This document shows positions 9,183 to 17,529 of a stretch of DNA of 64,000 bases, piece after piece (positions within the stretch are counted from its first letter, which is position 1; each line of letters opens with the position of its first letter). The notes under the pieces are model-generated. The model was not told where the DNA came from. It did no database searches and saw only the letters and a list, made by a program, of their open reading frames with translations. Source of the stretch: Bacillota bacterium. Lineage in GTDB: Bacteria > Bacillota > UBA4882 > UBA8346. Location: contig JAEXDA010000019.1 of the NCBI GenBank assembly GCA_023401925.1, positions 62,001-126,000 of the forward strand, read 5' to 3'. The position numbers and the translations under genes were made by a program.

Positions 9183-9485
9183 TTAAATCGTATTCAAAAG
9201 CCGTAAAGCATTCTCCAGACAATATTCAATGGTTTCGCCGCCTTCTGATGACAAATCAACGGAAGCCCAAATAGAACGTGTGGCATTCATGACTTGAACA
9301 GGAACTTCCTCTTCATAAAAGGCTGCAAATTTATACTGATTGCCGCTATAAATGTTACGAACCGAGGTAACCCTGAATTTCTTGCCATTTTTCAAACATA
9401 CCATGATGGCGTTTTCTCCATAAGCCCAGATTTCCTGGATGTTATTCAAAGCGTTGCTGGAAATGGTTAATTTCAATTCATCCAC
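9183..9485 (-). CDS. Hypothetical 100-residue protein
   Basis: I do not recognise this protein. It is soluble-looking and of mixed composition, with alternating hydrophobic residues suggesting a small beta-rich fold in the first half and a helix at the C-terminus (about 82-100). There is no signal peptide, membrane segment or obvious motif. The 8-bp gap to the convergent ppx stop leaves no room for a terminator. A GT-rich stretch sits immediately before the ATG, so the start is not well supported. Confidence 0.55.
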   Translation of the reverse strand: MDELKLTISSNALNNIQEIWAYGENAIMVCLKNGKKFRVTSVRNIYSGNQYKFAAFYEEEVPVQVMNATRSIWASVDLSSEGGETIEYCLENALRLLNTI

Positions 9486-9630
9486 CCACTTTCTAAAATA
9501 GAAAACTGTTCTCCATTATTTTTCTCTTCCAATACTATTTTCCCTTTTAAAGATCGCCTTGGCGGGTGAAGTTTAGCCAAAGCTTAATTTATTTAATCCA
9601 TTCTTAATCTATTGATTGTCTGAGGATCAT

Positions 9631-9669
9631 AAAAAAAGCCGTTGCCCAATTTACCTTTTTGCAACAGCC
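9631..9669 (-). terminator. Rho-independent terminator after the HAD gene
   Basis: On the minus strand GGCTGTTGC (from 9669) pairs with GCAACGGC and is followed by seven T residues (9637-9631). One mismatch lies in the stem. It lies 17 bp beyond the stop of the HAD phosphatase. Confidence 0.75.
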
Positions 9670-9686
9670 GGGTAACTCAATCGTCT

Positions 9687-10283
9687 TTACGCGGAAATTC
9701 CATTTATAAAAGGCCTGACATCCGTGGCAATCATTCCAGCTTTGGCAGCGGCCGCAAGTCCAGGCGGCGCATCTTCAAATACTTGGCAATACTCAGGCGG
9801 GACCTTCATTAATTCTGCGCATTTCAAAAAGATCTCCGGATCCGGCTTTCCTTTTTTAACGTCATCCGTGGTGACAATGATTTTAAAATACCGATCAACT
9901 TCAGCCGCTTTAATGTTGACAAGGGCGATATCCCGACATTCACCGGTACCAATGGCCATCGGTAACTTGCCATAATACGCCTTTACTATTCTAAATACCG
10001 GCTCTACCGGGATAACTTTTTTTGTTAAATGTAGGTAAGATTCATTTTTGGCTTTGCAAACCGCTGCAACGTCCAGAGCATATCCGAAGTTTTGGTTCAA
10101 ATATTTTGTAATGTTTTCACTAGACATTCCGGCAAGTTGATAGAGTAAAGATTCCGATACTTCAAATCCAAATTGAGCTCCTACTACCCGCCAAGAAGCC
10201 ACATGGGTGGGCATGGTATCCCCCAGGGTTCCATCAAAATCAAAAATTAGCCCCCGAGCTTTCGGGTCAACAGTTAAGGTCAT
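9687..10283 (-). CDS. HAD-superfamily phosphatase, beta-phosphoglucomutase/YqaB-like
   Basis: This is a cytoplasmic HAD hydrolase of subfamily IA, 198 residues. Motif I is FDFDGTL with the nucleophile Asp15 and acid/base Asp17. Motif II is the Thr in IGTGE (111-115), motif III Lys144 or Lys146 in KKGKPDPEIF, and motif IV FEDAPPG (169-175). The helical cap lies between about 22 and 85. The motif set and length resemble YqaB (fructose-1-phosphatase) and beta-phosphoglucomutase, so a sugar phosphate is the probable substrate; which one cannot be read from sequence. The gene stands alone and ends in a terminator. Confidence 0.88.
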   Translation of the reverse strand: MTLTVDPKARGLIFDFDGTLGDTMPTHVASWRVVGAQFGFEVSESLLYQLAGMSSENITKYLNQNFGYALDVAAVCKAKNESYLHLTKKVIPVEPVFRIVKAYYGKLPMAIGTGECRDIALVNIKAAEVDRYFKIIVTTDDVKKGKPDPEIFLKCAELMKVPPEYCQVFEDAPPGLAAAAKAGMIATDVRPFINGISA

Positions 10284-10490
10284 CAGCTACACCTCAAATT
10301 AAATCATCTTTGAAAACTAAAATTCGCTTTTACAGAGGAATTAGCCTTTTTATTAACCGAAATGTTATACTCCGGTTGTTCTTTTCTCCAAAAATCTCCT
10401 GCCTCATCAACACCATTGAAAAGGACTTCATGAAAAAACCGTTCACTATTTTCATGAGATATCGATGTTAAAAGAATCTTCTAAATTGGG

Positions 10491-10519
10491 TTGACTTGGT
10501 TAAAACTCCATGATATATT
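10491..10519 (+). promoter_or_regulatory. Promoter of the marR-fabF unit
   Basis: TTGACT (10491-10496) and TATATT (10514-10519) are 17 bp apart, a near-consensus sigma-A promoter 54 bp before the MarR start. Confidence 0.7.
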
Positions 10520-10520
10520 C

Positions 10521-10547
10521 TTCGTATACGTATAATTCGTATGCGAA
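10521..10547. promoter_or_regulatory. Probable MarR operator
   Basis: Arms TTCGTATACG (10521-10530) and CGTATGCGAA (10538-10547) form an inverted repeat with one mismatch and a 7-bp spacer. It covers the expected transcription start, where repressor binding would block transcription. The encoded MarR protein is the obvious ligand. Confidence 0.6.
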
Positions 10548-10572
10548 ATAGTTTAGACAAAGGATTGATTGG

Positions 10573-10998
10573 ATGGAAAGTATAAGTCCGCCTTTGTTTT
10601 GCCTTCTGATTAAGAATACTTGGCAAAAGCTTTCAAGATACTATAACCAGCAACTTGCCGGTTTCGATCTCAGCGTGCCCAAAGCGCTGCTCCTTTTGGA
10701 AATTTCACCCGAGGGTGGTGAGAATCCCAAAACCCTAGCAGCGAAACTCGATCTTGAAAGTTCAAGTATGACGGGTCTTTTAGACCGATTGGAGAAAAAG
10801 GGATTCATCGAAAGACGCCCTGACCCCAATGATCGCCGCAGTATCTTAATCTTTCTCACCCAAAGCGGAATCACGGCGCGGGAAAACATCAAAGCATTGG
10901 TGGAAAAGTTAGACCGAAAAGTACAGGAAGCGCTTACTGCAGATGATGTAAAGGCTTTTCGCCGGATTATTTCGGTTATCAGTAAACAAATTTCTTAA
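10573..10998 (+). CDS. MarR-family transcriptional regulator
   Basis: A dimeric winged-helix repressor of 141 residues, normal MarR length. The winged helix spans about residues 32-105, with the recognition region around SSSMTGLLDRLEKKGFIERR and the wing DPNDRRSILIFLT, both typical. AAAGGA precedes the ATG. It is encoded 26 bp upstream of a beta-ketoacyl-ACP synthase gene and behind a promoter with an overlapping inverted repeat. By analogy with FabT, the MarR protein controlling fatty acid genes in streptococci, I infer that it represses itself and the fabF-like gene. The operator sequence differs from the FabT consensus, so orthology is not claimed. Confidence 0.92.
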   Translation: MESISPPLFCLLIKNTWQKLSRYYNQQLAGFDLSVPKALLLLEISPEGGENPKTLAAKLDLESSSMTGLLDRLEKKGFIERRPDPNDRRSILIFLTQSGITARENIKALVEKLDRKVQEALTADDVKAFRRIISVISKQIS

Positions 10999-11024
10999 AC
11001 TTTTAAAAGCAAAGGTGATTAGTT

Positions 11025-12263
11025 TTGAGTCGAAGAGTGGTTATTACTGGTATTGGATTGGTCTCCCCCATCGGGCTTACAACTTCAGAAAACTGGGATT
11101 CATTAATGGCAGGCCATTCAGGGGTATCCTTGATTACTCGTTTTGATACTTCCAAATTCAGCACCAAAATTGCAGCGGAGGTAAAAAACTTTGATCCTCT
11201 GCAATATATTGAGAAAAAAGAACTCAAAAAAATGGATCGCTTCATTCAATATGCGATCGGCGCTTCTGAGCAAGCACTGACTGATTCCGGGCTGAAAGTC
11301 ACACCGGAAAATGCCGATAATATCGGAGTCATTGTGGGTTCGGGTCTCGGAGGCATTGAAACTATTATTCATTATCATGATATTTGCAACGAGAAGGGGC
11401 CAGACCGGGTTTCCCCCTTCTTTGTCCCTGCTTTGGCTTTGAATCTGGCTGCCGGTCAAATTTCGATCCGTACCGGCGCGAAAGGCCCCAATTATTCAGC
11501 GGTATCGGCATGTTCAACCGGAACCCATGCAATTGGCGATGCTTATCATATCATTAAACGGGGTGAGGCTGACGTGATTATCGCCGGTGGTACTGAAGCT
11601 ACGGTTGTCCCGGTAGCGATCGCCGGATTTGCCAACATGACCGCACTTTCTTCCCGCAACGATGATCCGGAAAAGGCCAGCCGTCCATTTGACGCCGAAC
11701 GAGATGGTTTTGTCATGGGCGAAGGAGCGGGTATTCTCATTCTGGAAGAGTTAGAGCATGCCCAAAAACGTGGCGCTAAGATTTATGCTGAAGTTATCGG
11801 ATTTGGAATGAACAGTGATGCGTACCACATTACATCGCCAGCCCCGGATGGTTCAGGAGCAGCGCAATGTATGAGGTTGGCACTTAAGTCAGCCGGTATT
11901 GCCGGGGACGAAGTCGATTATATTAACGCTCACGGTACTTCAACTCCCGTTAATGACGCCATGGAAACCAAAGCCATTAAATTAACCTTTGGGGATCACG
12001 CCAGGAAAATTCTGGTGAACTCAACCAAATCAATGACAGGCCATTTGTTGGGGGCTGCCGGAGCCATTGAGACGGCATTTACAGCCCTCTCTCTGTTCCA
12101 TCAAGTTTCACCGCCCACTATTAACCAAGAGCATCCCGATCCAGAATGCGACCTGGATTACGTGGCCAACAAAGCCCGCAAGGCGGATCTGAAGGTGGGG
12201 ATGTCCAATTCCTTTGGTTTTGGGTCGACCAATGCCTGCGTGGTGTTAAAACGTTTTCAGTAA
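11025..12263 (+). CDS. fabF: Beta-ketoacyl-ACP synthase II (FabF)
   Basis: This enzyme condenses malonyl-ACP with acyl-ACP in fatty acid elongation. The 412 residues form a duplicated thiolase fold with the catalytic triad Cys163 (SACSTGTHA), His303 (NAHGTSTP) and His340 (MTGHLLGAAG) intact. Translation starts at TTG 11025, which directly precedes the conserved RRVVITGIG and has AAAGGTGAT upstream. It is the second gene after the MarR regulator, separated from other fab genes, so it may be an accessory synthase tuned by that regulator. A strong terminator follows. A role in a polyketide-like pathway is possible but no acyl carrier gene is nearby. Confidence 0.95.
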   Translation: MSRRVVITGIGLVSPIGLTTSENWDSLMAGHSGVSLITRFDTSKFSTKIAAEVKNFDPLQYIEKKELKKMDRFIQYAIGASEQALTDSGLKVTPENADNIGVIVGSGLGGIETIIHYHDICNEKGPDRVSPFFVPALALNLAAGQISIRTGAKGPNYSAVSACSTGTHAIGDAYHIIKRGEADVIIAGGTEATVVPVAIAGFANMTALSSRNDDPEKASRPFDAERDGFVMGEGAGILILEELEHAQKRGAKIYAEVIGFGMNSDAYHITSPAPDGSGAAQCMRLALKSAGIAGDEVDYINAHGTSTPVNDAMETKAIKLTFGDHARKILVNSTKSMTGHLLGAAGAIETAFTALSLFHQVSPPTINQEHPDPECDLDYVANKARKADLKVGMSNSFGFGSTNACVVLKRFQ

Positions 12264-12285
12264 TTAATTTCGGAATACTCTGATC

Positions 12286-12331
12286 TAAAAACCGCATTTC
12301 CGAAAGCATACATGCTGGAAATGCGGTTTTT
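12286..12331. terminator. Strong bidirectional terminator after fabF
   Basis: AAAACCGCATTTCC and GGAAATGCGGTTTTT form a 14-bp stem with A and T runs on both sides, so it can end transcription from fabF and from the opposite strand gene at 12344. Confidence 0.9.
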
Positions 12332-12343
12332 AAATTTGAATCA

Positions 12344-12544
12344 TCAATAGAGGCGGCCTTCATTGAGCTCAAAAATCCTACTGCGGATTTTCTTTTTCAC
12401 CCGTTCCGTTGCCCGAACAACATAAGGGTCCTTTTTTGGGTCCGGATGAGAAATTGTCCCCCGCTGGATGGGTTCAGCCTGATAGTCAGGATTTTTGCCA
12501 GCAGACTTGAAACCTCCTTTCGTTATCTCTCCCAAAATATCCAT
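12344..12544 (-). CDS. Hypothetical 66-residue basic protein
   Basis: I do not recognise this small protein. It is polar and lysine/arginine-rich, with no membrane segment. The N-terminal 40 residues look disordered (Gly, Pro, Asp, Lys) and the last 25 could be a helix. AAAGGAG abuts the ATG with almost no spacer, which is suboptimal; a second good AAAGGAGG lies inside the reading frame but has no start codon after it. It shares the bidirectional terminator with fabF. Confidence 0.45.
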   Translation of the reverse strand: MDILGEITKGGFKSAGKNPDYQAEPIQRGTISHPDPKKDPYVVRATERVKKKIRSRIFELNEGRLY

Positions 12545-12580
12545 CTCCTTTCCCCATGATTCATCTTATACTTCCATAGC

Positions 12581-13375
12581 TTAATCCGTTAACGGGACTT
12601 TCTCAAAAAAAGCAAGCAATTCTTCAATCATGTAATCCTCTTGCATTGCACGTTTTACAAAAATCTCCCCCAGTACCAAGAGGAATTTTTCATCAACCGG
12701 CGATAAATCATTCACTTGGGAATCCATATGCAGCAACAAGTGGACGTCCTTTCCCAGTTGTAAATTAATACCGAAAACACTTTCCGACTCCCTGACGCTT
12801 TTATTTTCCGTAATGTTAAGCTTGGGTAATAACGGATGGGATAATCCCCATTTTCCTTGATTATTTAGTAAAGTGAGAGCGATTGGACGCTCTGGAAAAG
12901 CATCCCAGAAAGTAGCCAGCAATTCCCGAAGCAGCATCGATTTATCCGGTATTCCCCACTCCTCCATTTTCAGCCATTGAAGAATCAAAGACCAACGGAG
13001 GGATTCTTCCTTCACGATCTCCTCAATTTCTTCTCCAGCGATTTCGCCGGATACTTCCGTCAGTTCCTCCTGAAACTCTTTGGTCCATTGGATCCCTTCC
13101 TTGCTTACATTAAAGTATGGAAAAAAAACGCATATCAGAAGAATAACCGTTCCCAAAGCAACCAGGACAATTCGTCCTAAAATAATAATCAGCGGGGAAT
13201 TAAATATTTTATATTGTGGTGAAAGAATAAAATTGCTTAACTCATGAGCAGGTAAATCCAAGTGTTTGAAGTTAAATAAAAGGATGCCGATAACTAAAGG
13301 GATATAAATGATCCACCATAAACAAAACCGGTTTTTAGTCAGCCAATGTTGAATATTAAAAGATTTGACTTCCAT
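12581..13375 (-). CDS. Hypothetical membrane protein with GAF-like C-terminal domain
   Basis: Not a family I can name. With the ATG at 13375 (GGGGTGGG upstream) it has 264 residues; an earlier in-frame ATG at 13411 lacks a ribosome site. Two membrane segments near the N-terminus (about 17-35 and 60-87) are followed by an acidic linker and a cytoplasmic domain (about 135-264). The C-terminal stretch with LLLHMDSQVNDLSPVDEKFL resembles the last strand and helix of GAF domains. That suggests a membrane-tethered sensor without an output domain. The neighbours give no further clue. Confidence 0.6.
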   Translation of the reverse strand: MEVKSFNIQHWLTKNRFCLWWIIYIPLVIGILLFNFKHLDLPAHELSNFILSPQYKIFNSPLIIILGRIVLVALGTVILLICVFFPYFNVSKEGIQWTKEFQEELTEVSGEIAGEEIEEIVKEESLRWSLILQWLKMEEWGIPDKSMLLRELLATFWDAFPERPIALTLLNNQGKWGLSHPLLPKLNITENKSVRESESVFGINLQLGKDVHLLLHMDSQVNDLSPVDEKFLLVLGEIFVKRAMQEDYMIEELLAFFEKVPLTD

Positions 13376-13592
13376 ATTCCCACCCCTATGATTCATCTTT
13401 ATGAAAATCAAAGGGTAATTTATGAGATAAACAAATATTTTGAGAGCCCAAAATAAAAATGCATGAGAAATTAGCGAAAATCATAAATGTTACGATGTCC
13501 TTGTTCCGAATGTCTCTTACCGGCATAAGTTATAGTAGGCTAAAACCTAAGATATCGATAGTAAAACCTTACCTGGCTAGGGGGAAATCCGA

Positions 13593-13790
13593 ATGTCGAA
13601 ACATCATCACCATCATCATCGCCACGATCGAGACTGCAAATGCCCAAAATGTGGACCGTGCGAGTCTCGGAACACACGCGCCGGAGAAAATTGGATGGAT
13701 TGTTTATGCGGGGGAAGTAATGAAACTTTTATAATTTTTCTGCTGATATTGATTTTAGCATTAAGTTTCATGGGTACCGGAGGCATCTAA
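13593..13790 (+). CDS. His/Cys-rich microprotein with C-terminal membrane helix
   Basis: A 65-residue protein starting with six consecutive histidines at residues 4-9, then a cysteine cluster (CKCPKCGPC, and Cys-Leu-Cys near residue 38) and a hydrophobic C-terminal segment (about 45-62). A good ribosome site (GGGGGAAA) precedes the ATG. The order metal-ligand head then membrane tail suggests a membrane-anchored metal-binding peptide. The tail is also reminiscent of small YjcZ-type sporulation membrane peptides, so a spore-surface role is an alternative. It is monocistronic and I know no close family. Confidence 0.6.
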   Translation: MSKHHHHHHRHDRDCKCPKCGPCESRNTRAGENWMDCLCGGSNETFIIFLLILILALSFMGTGGI

Positions 13791-13906
13791 AAACAGTTGT
13801 TTAAAAAAATAAGATCCCCTACAATTATGCGGCCTTTCTTCTTTGCAAAGCCCCACGATTGATTGGTAGATCTTAACTTGATCTCTTTAAAGACAGTTTT
13901 TTTAAA

Positions 13907-14257
13907 TTACGCGATTCGGATCAGATTGTTTTCAAGCATATATTTTTCAATAGCCTGGGCTTCTTTTTCGGTCAAATTATCAAATTTCAAGCCGTAATTG
14001 AATAAGCTATAAATCCCTTTTTGACTATGGACCACTGTGGCTATGGGAGAAATCTTACCGCATACTCCTGCCAGATAGAAACTGAGGGTTAATTTTTGAC
14101 CGGCTTCAAACTGTTCCAATGACAACATGCCGACTCCCTCTTTGGTGAGGTTCTCGATATATCCGCAGTCACTATGAACCCGGCCGTCAATGAAAATCTC
14201 TGCCGCAATATGGGTATTGATACGGGACTCCTTACGACACTCTTGCGCTAAATCCAT
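13907..14257 (-). CDS. PilZ-domain protein (probable c-di-GMP receptor)
   Basis: A single PilZ domain. The signature RxxxR appears as CRKESRI near residue 8, followed by ENLTKEGVG, the equivalent of the D/NxSxxG motif, so the c-di-GMP binding residues are largely present. I chose the ATG at 14257 (116 residues), which has GCGAGGT at good distance; a longer frame from 14314 has no ribosome site. The partner controlled by this receptor is unknown. It could respond to the EAL-GGDEF protein encoded at 1803-3581. Confidence 0.85.
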   Translation of the reverse strand: MDLAQECRKESRINTHIAAEIFIDGRVHSDCGYIENLTKEGVGMLSLEQFEAGQKLTLSFYLAGVCGKISPIATVVHSQKGIYSLFNYGLKFDNLTEKEAQAIEKYMLENNLIRIA

Positions 14258-14345
14258 CACTTTCTTACCTCGCTTTTTCAATATTAAGGATGGCATGGGT
14301 ATCATTTTTTTCAACCATCTATAATAACTATCGACCGGTTACAAA

Positions 14346-14383
14346 AAAAATTTACACTTTTTTGGTCTATTTTGTAAATTTTT
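14346..14383. repeat. AT-rich inverted repeat between the PilZ and yyaL-like genes
   Basis: Perfect 11-bp arms, AAAAATTTACA (14346-14356) and TGTAAATTTTT (14373-14383), lie 50-90 bp beyond the stop of the yyaL-like gene and upstream of the PilZ gene. On the minus strand the second arm continues into a T-run, so a weak terminator is possible; an operator is the alternative. Confidence 0.4.
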
Positions 14384-14431
14384 CATTTAACTAAAACAGC
14401 GTTCGCCGCCTTTAGGTCCCGATCTTTACGG

Positions 14432-16495
14432 TCATGATAATTCATCCAAAATTTTATGTAAGCTTTGCCAATCGGTTACCGGTTCTAAACAACGGTTTGC
14501 GAAGCAAGGATAACAGGTTGGTTTCCCGGTTACCATGGGCCGATCCAAAAATAATTCTTTTGCCGGATGAGAAGTCAGATCCTGATGGGAATTATGCCAG
14601 GCTACGATACGGTAAGGTATATAAGAATGCCTCAAACGGGTTAAAATCTCCGGCATGGCTGTACCCTCACTAATGAATGTGAACTCTTTGGTCCCTTGAT
14701 AATACCGATCCAATGCCCCGATAAGACCGGCATGGGCCCAAATTTCTTGCTGCATCGCTTCACGATAGGCTCTCAATATCCGCTCCGCCTCGTGCAAAAA
14801 ATTATTGTGGCCGGTTAACGCCCCAAGCCTGATTAAATTTTCGCAATGAACCGACACCCCGCTGGGAATGGCTTGATCTTCCCCGGATAAGGGTCTGGCA
14901 AATAAGGTGCCGGCCTCAGCATTCATATAGTAATGGCCATCGTCCCCTCCAAATTTTTGGATCGCCTTTTGGGTAAGTTCCAGACTCCTGCTAAGCCAAA
15001 TTTCATCAAAATCAGTCTCATACAAGTCTAGAAAACCTTCTGCCAGGAATGAATAATCATCCAGTATGGCCTCTACCTTAGCCACGCCATTTTTATAAAT
15101 CCGCTGAAGTCCTTGGGGTGAGTTCAACGAATTCCAAATAAATACTCCTGCCGCTTTCGCAGATTGGTAATCTTCATTTCTCCCAAAGATTTGATATGCA
15201 TAAGCCAGCGCGCCGATCATCAGACCGTTCCAGCCAGTAATGATCTTTTCATCCCTAAACGGTTTAACTCTGGTTTCACGGGCCTTAAAAAGCATTTCCC
15301 TGCCATAATTGATTTTTTGCTTCCAATCGGGATTTTCCCTGACGTTCGCCCGTCTCTCTGATGAGGATGGGTCCTCCAGAAGATTGAGAATATTGGCCCC
15401 TTCAAAATTTCCTTTTTCGCTGAGTTCGTAATAATCTATGAATAACTCCGACAACTGCCCTCCCAAAATTTCCCGGACCTGTGGCAACTTCCAGATAAAA
15501 AATTTTCCTTCCAACCCTTCGCTATCCGCATCCTGGGTCGCATAGAAACCGCCTTCGGGTGAAGTCATCTCCCGTCTGATATAATCGGTTGTCTGGTTGA
15601 CAACATCTCGAAACTCTTCGTTTTCCGTCAATTGATAGCCTACGGTATATATCCTTAGTAACTGGGCATTATCGTAAAGCATTTTCTCGAAATGGGGCAC
15701 CAGCCATTTTTCATCCGTTGAATAACGGTGAAATCCCCCTCCCAAGTGATCATAAATTCCCCCTTTAGCCATTTGTTCCAGGGTAAACCGAACATGTTCC
15801 ATCAGGTCTGACCGATGGTGTTCCTTCCCCAGCCTTACAAAAAGCTGCAAAAGTGAAACGTTGGGGAATTTGGGGGCTTTTCCGAATCCTCCGTTTACGG
15901 GATCAATTGCCTGGTAAAGCTGGTAAGCCGCTTTTAAAGAATATTCCTTGCCAGGCATTTTTCCGGTATCGGCGGCTTCTTTACCCGGCTGAAGAAAATG
16001 ATTGAGTTCCCGGGAAGCCTCGTCGATATCGTTTTTTTGATTTTGCCACTTGTCATGGACTAGTTTCAATAGCTCGGGAAAACTAATCCTCCCATACATC
16101 GGGACAGGGGGGAAATACGTTCCTCCAAAAAAAGGCCTTTGCTCAGAGTCTAAAAAAACCGTCAGCGGCCAACCGCCCTGACCGGTAATAGCCCCCACCG
16201 CTTGTTGATAAATATGGTCGATATCCGGTCGCTCCTCCCGGTCGACCTTGATATTGACGAAATACTCATTCATCAGCTTGGCGATTTCAGGGTTTTCAAA
16301 AGACTCCCGCTCCATCACATGGCACCAATGGCAAGCGCTATATCCACAAGAAAGCAAAATCGGTTTGTCTTCTGCTTTGGCTTTGGCAAATGCTTCCTCG
16401 CCCCAGGGGTACCAGTCAACAGGGTTATGGGCGTGCTGGAGTAAATAGGGGCTGGTTTCGTCGATAAGGCGGTTGGTATATTTAGTTATAATCAT
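14432..16495 (-). CDS. Thioredoxin-domain protein of the YyaL/DUF255 family
   Basis: A 687-residue protein with an N-terminal thioredoxin-like domain (about 5-165) and a large alpha/alpha toroid domain resembling N-acylglucosamine 2-epimerases and cellobiose epimerases (about 180-650). The hallmark NRLIDETSPYLLQHAHNPV opens the protein, and the active-site-like CxxC is Cys55-His-Trp-Cys58 in SACHWCHVM. The family is widespread and its reaction is still not established; it relates to mammalian SPATA20. No signal peptide is seen, so it is cytoplasmic. AAAGGGA nine bases before the ATG supports the start. Monocistronic. Confidence 0.93.
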   Translation of the reverse strand: MIITKYTNRLIDETSPYLLQHAHNPVDWYPWGEEAFAKAKAEDKPILLSCGYSACHWCHVMERESFENPEIAKLMNEYFVNIKVDREERPDIDHIYQQAVGAITGQGGWPLTVFLDSEQRPFFGGTYFPPVPMYGRISFPELLKLVHDKWQNQKNDIDEASRELNHFLQPGKEAADTGKMPGKEYSLKAAYQLYQAIDPVNGGFGKAPKFPNVSLLQLFVRLGKEHHRSDLMEHVRFTLEQMAKGGIYDHLGGGFHRYSTDEKWLVPHFEKMLYDNAQLLRIYTVGYQLTENEEFRDVVNQTTDYIRREMTSPEGGFYATQDADSEGLEGKFFIWKLPQVREILGGQLSELFIDYYELSEKGNFEGANILNLLEDPSSSERRANVRENPDWKQKINYGREMLFKARETRVKPFRDEKIITGWNGLMIGALAYAYQIFGRNEDYQSAKAAGVFIWNSLNSPQGLQRIYKNGVAKVEAILDDYSFLAEGFLDLYETDFDEIWLSRSLELTQKAIQKFGGDDGHYYMNAEAGTLFARPLSGEDQAIPSGVSVHCENLIRLGALTGHNNFLHEAERILRAYREAMQQEIWAHAGLIGALDRYYQGTKEFTFISEGTAMPEILTRLRHSYIPYRIVAWHNSHQDLTSHPAKELFLDRPMVTGKPTCYPCFANRCLEPVTDWQSLHKILDELS

Positions 16496-16643
16496 TAAAA
16501 TTATCCCTTTAAAAGTTAAATTGTTTTTTTAAAAGTATGCCCAAAAAGGATGGTTATTCATTAAAAGCATTTATCATAAAGGGTTACCAGAATAAACTTC
16601 CGGCAGCCCCTTTTAGAAATGGAAATTGGTTGTCCAAATTATT

Positions 16644-16836
16644 TTAATATTTCTGTTGAACCAAATCGAAAAGGTTTCCATAAGAGATCCTCAAAAGGCC
16701 ATTCCGATCCCTCTAGGCTGTTCCTCTGGTTCCTCAAAAAATTTAACCCCTTTTGCTTCCAACCCTTGATAAGTCTTGTGGCAATCATTCGTTTCCACAA
16801 CAATAAACATAATCTCCTGCCTGGTACGATATTGAT
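16644..16836 (-). pseudogene. VOC (glyoxalase/bleomycin-resistance) protein remnant
   Basis: Reading the minus strand with two single-base frame corrections gives a C-terminal VOC half: FIVVETNDCHKTYQGLEAKG, then KFFEEPEEQPRGIGMAF, then EDLYGNLFDLVQQKY and a stop at 16644. The shifts lie in the TTTTGAG and CTCTTATGG runs. The N-terminal half of the domain is missing. The family call is from the characteristic C-terminal pattern; the gene is dead. Confidence 0.7.
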
Positions 16837-16848
16837 AAGTATTCTATT

Positions 16849-17093
16849 TTACTTGCTTAAGATTGCTTGTGACTCAGGGTTAAGTTTTATTATTTCACCT
16901 TCAATATTATCAAGCCGATTGACGATTTTACTAAGAGTTGGTTTGACAAAATCCATATCCTCCATCAAGCCATCAACTTTTGTTTTATCTCATGCACTTC
17001 ATTGCGAAGAGCATCTTGTCCTTCGCCAAATGTCCGAATTTTTGATAATAAATCTTCATCTTCGAGTAATATTGCTACTTTATTATCGTCCAT
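16849..17093 (-). pseudogene. Frameshifted small coiled-coil protein
   Basis: An ATG at 17093 with AGGGGG upstream opens a charged helical protein (MDDNKVAILLEDEDLL...). About 40 residues in, within an A-run (CAAAAG), the frame breaks. Restoring one base continues smoothly as KVDGLMEDMDFVKPTLSKI to a stop at 16849, about 81 residues in total. The heptad-like pattern suggests a coiled coil. The family is unknown. A sequencing error in the A-run would make it intact. Confidence 0.55.
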
Positions 17094-17529
17094 CGATATT
17101 GCCCCCTATAATTAACGATAATATTTTCCGCATTCAGGTTATAATTCCTTTTTTAAAACGGACATATAAATGCCAAAAGAAAATCAATTAACGGAGATAG
17201 TTCTTTTGTTTGATGATGACATGTTCTGCCAAATCAATCTGGGACACTCCTGGCTTATCTGGATCAAAGTTATTCATTCTATTTCCCCAGTATGGGTTGG
17301 GAGATACACAATATATCCAATTAATTGAAAAACGCCAAATTAATAGCTCCCTAAAAGCGATCACGAATCGTAACCAAAAATGATTAATTGATCAATTTTA
17401 TAGCATCCTGCGATCAAATATTTGTTTAAAACAGGATCTTACTTACTATTCGTAGAACATTTACCATTATCAATTACTAATAGTTACTAAACGCTGTTTT
17501 TTAGTTATAATTATCAAGGAGGGTCGCTA
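17094..17529. other. Intergenic region upstream of the Lrp-type gene
   Basis: No intact gene. A minus-strand stretch (about 17190-17330) reads as a short plausible peptide containing PNPYWGNR and may be another remnant, but is too short to name. Near the right end TATAAT at 17506-17511 and TTACTA at 17484-17489 (16-bp spacing) form a weak promoter for the Lrp-type gene, within AT-rich DNA suitable for Lrp autoregulation. Confidence 0.35.

Noticed and set aside
13459..13734. A 91-residue frame overlapping the His-rich microprotein
   Set aside because: It lacks a ribosome site and is out of frame with the better-supported gene at 13593.
16619..17191. A 190-residue plus-strand open frame
   Set aside because: It is the antisense shadow of two decayed minus-strand genes, whose corrected readings match known protein patterns better.
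17190..17330. Another VOC-type remnant on the minus strand (PNPYWG reading)
   Set aside because: Only about 40 residues are readable and the match to VOC C-termini is loose.
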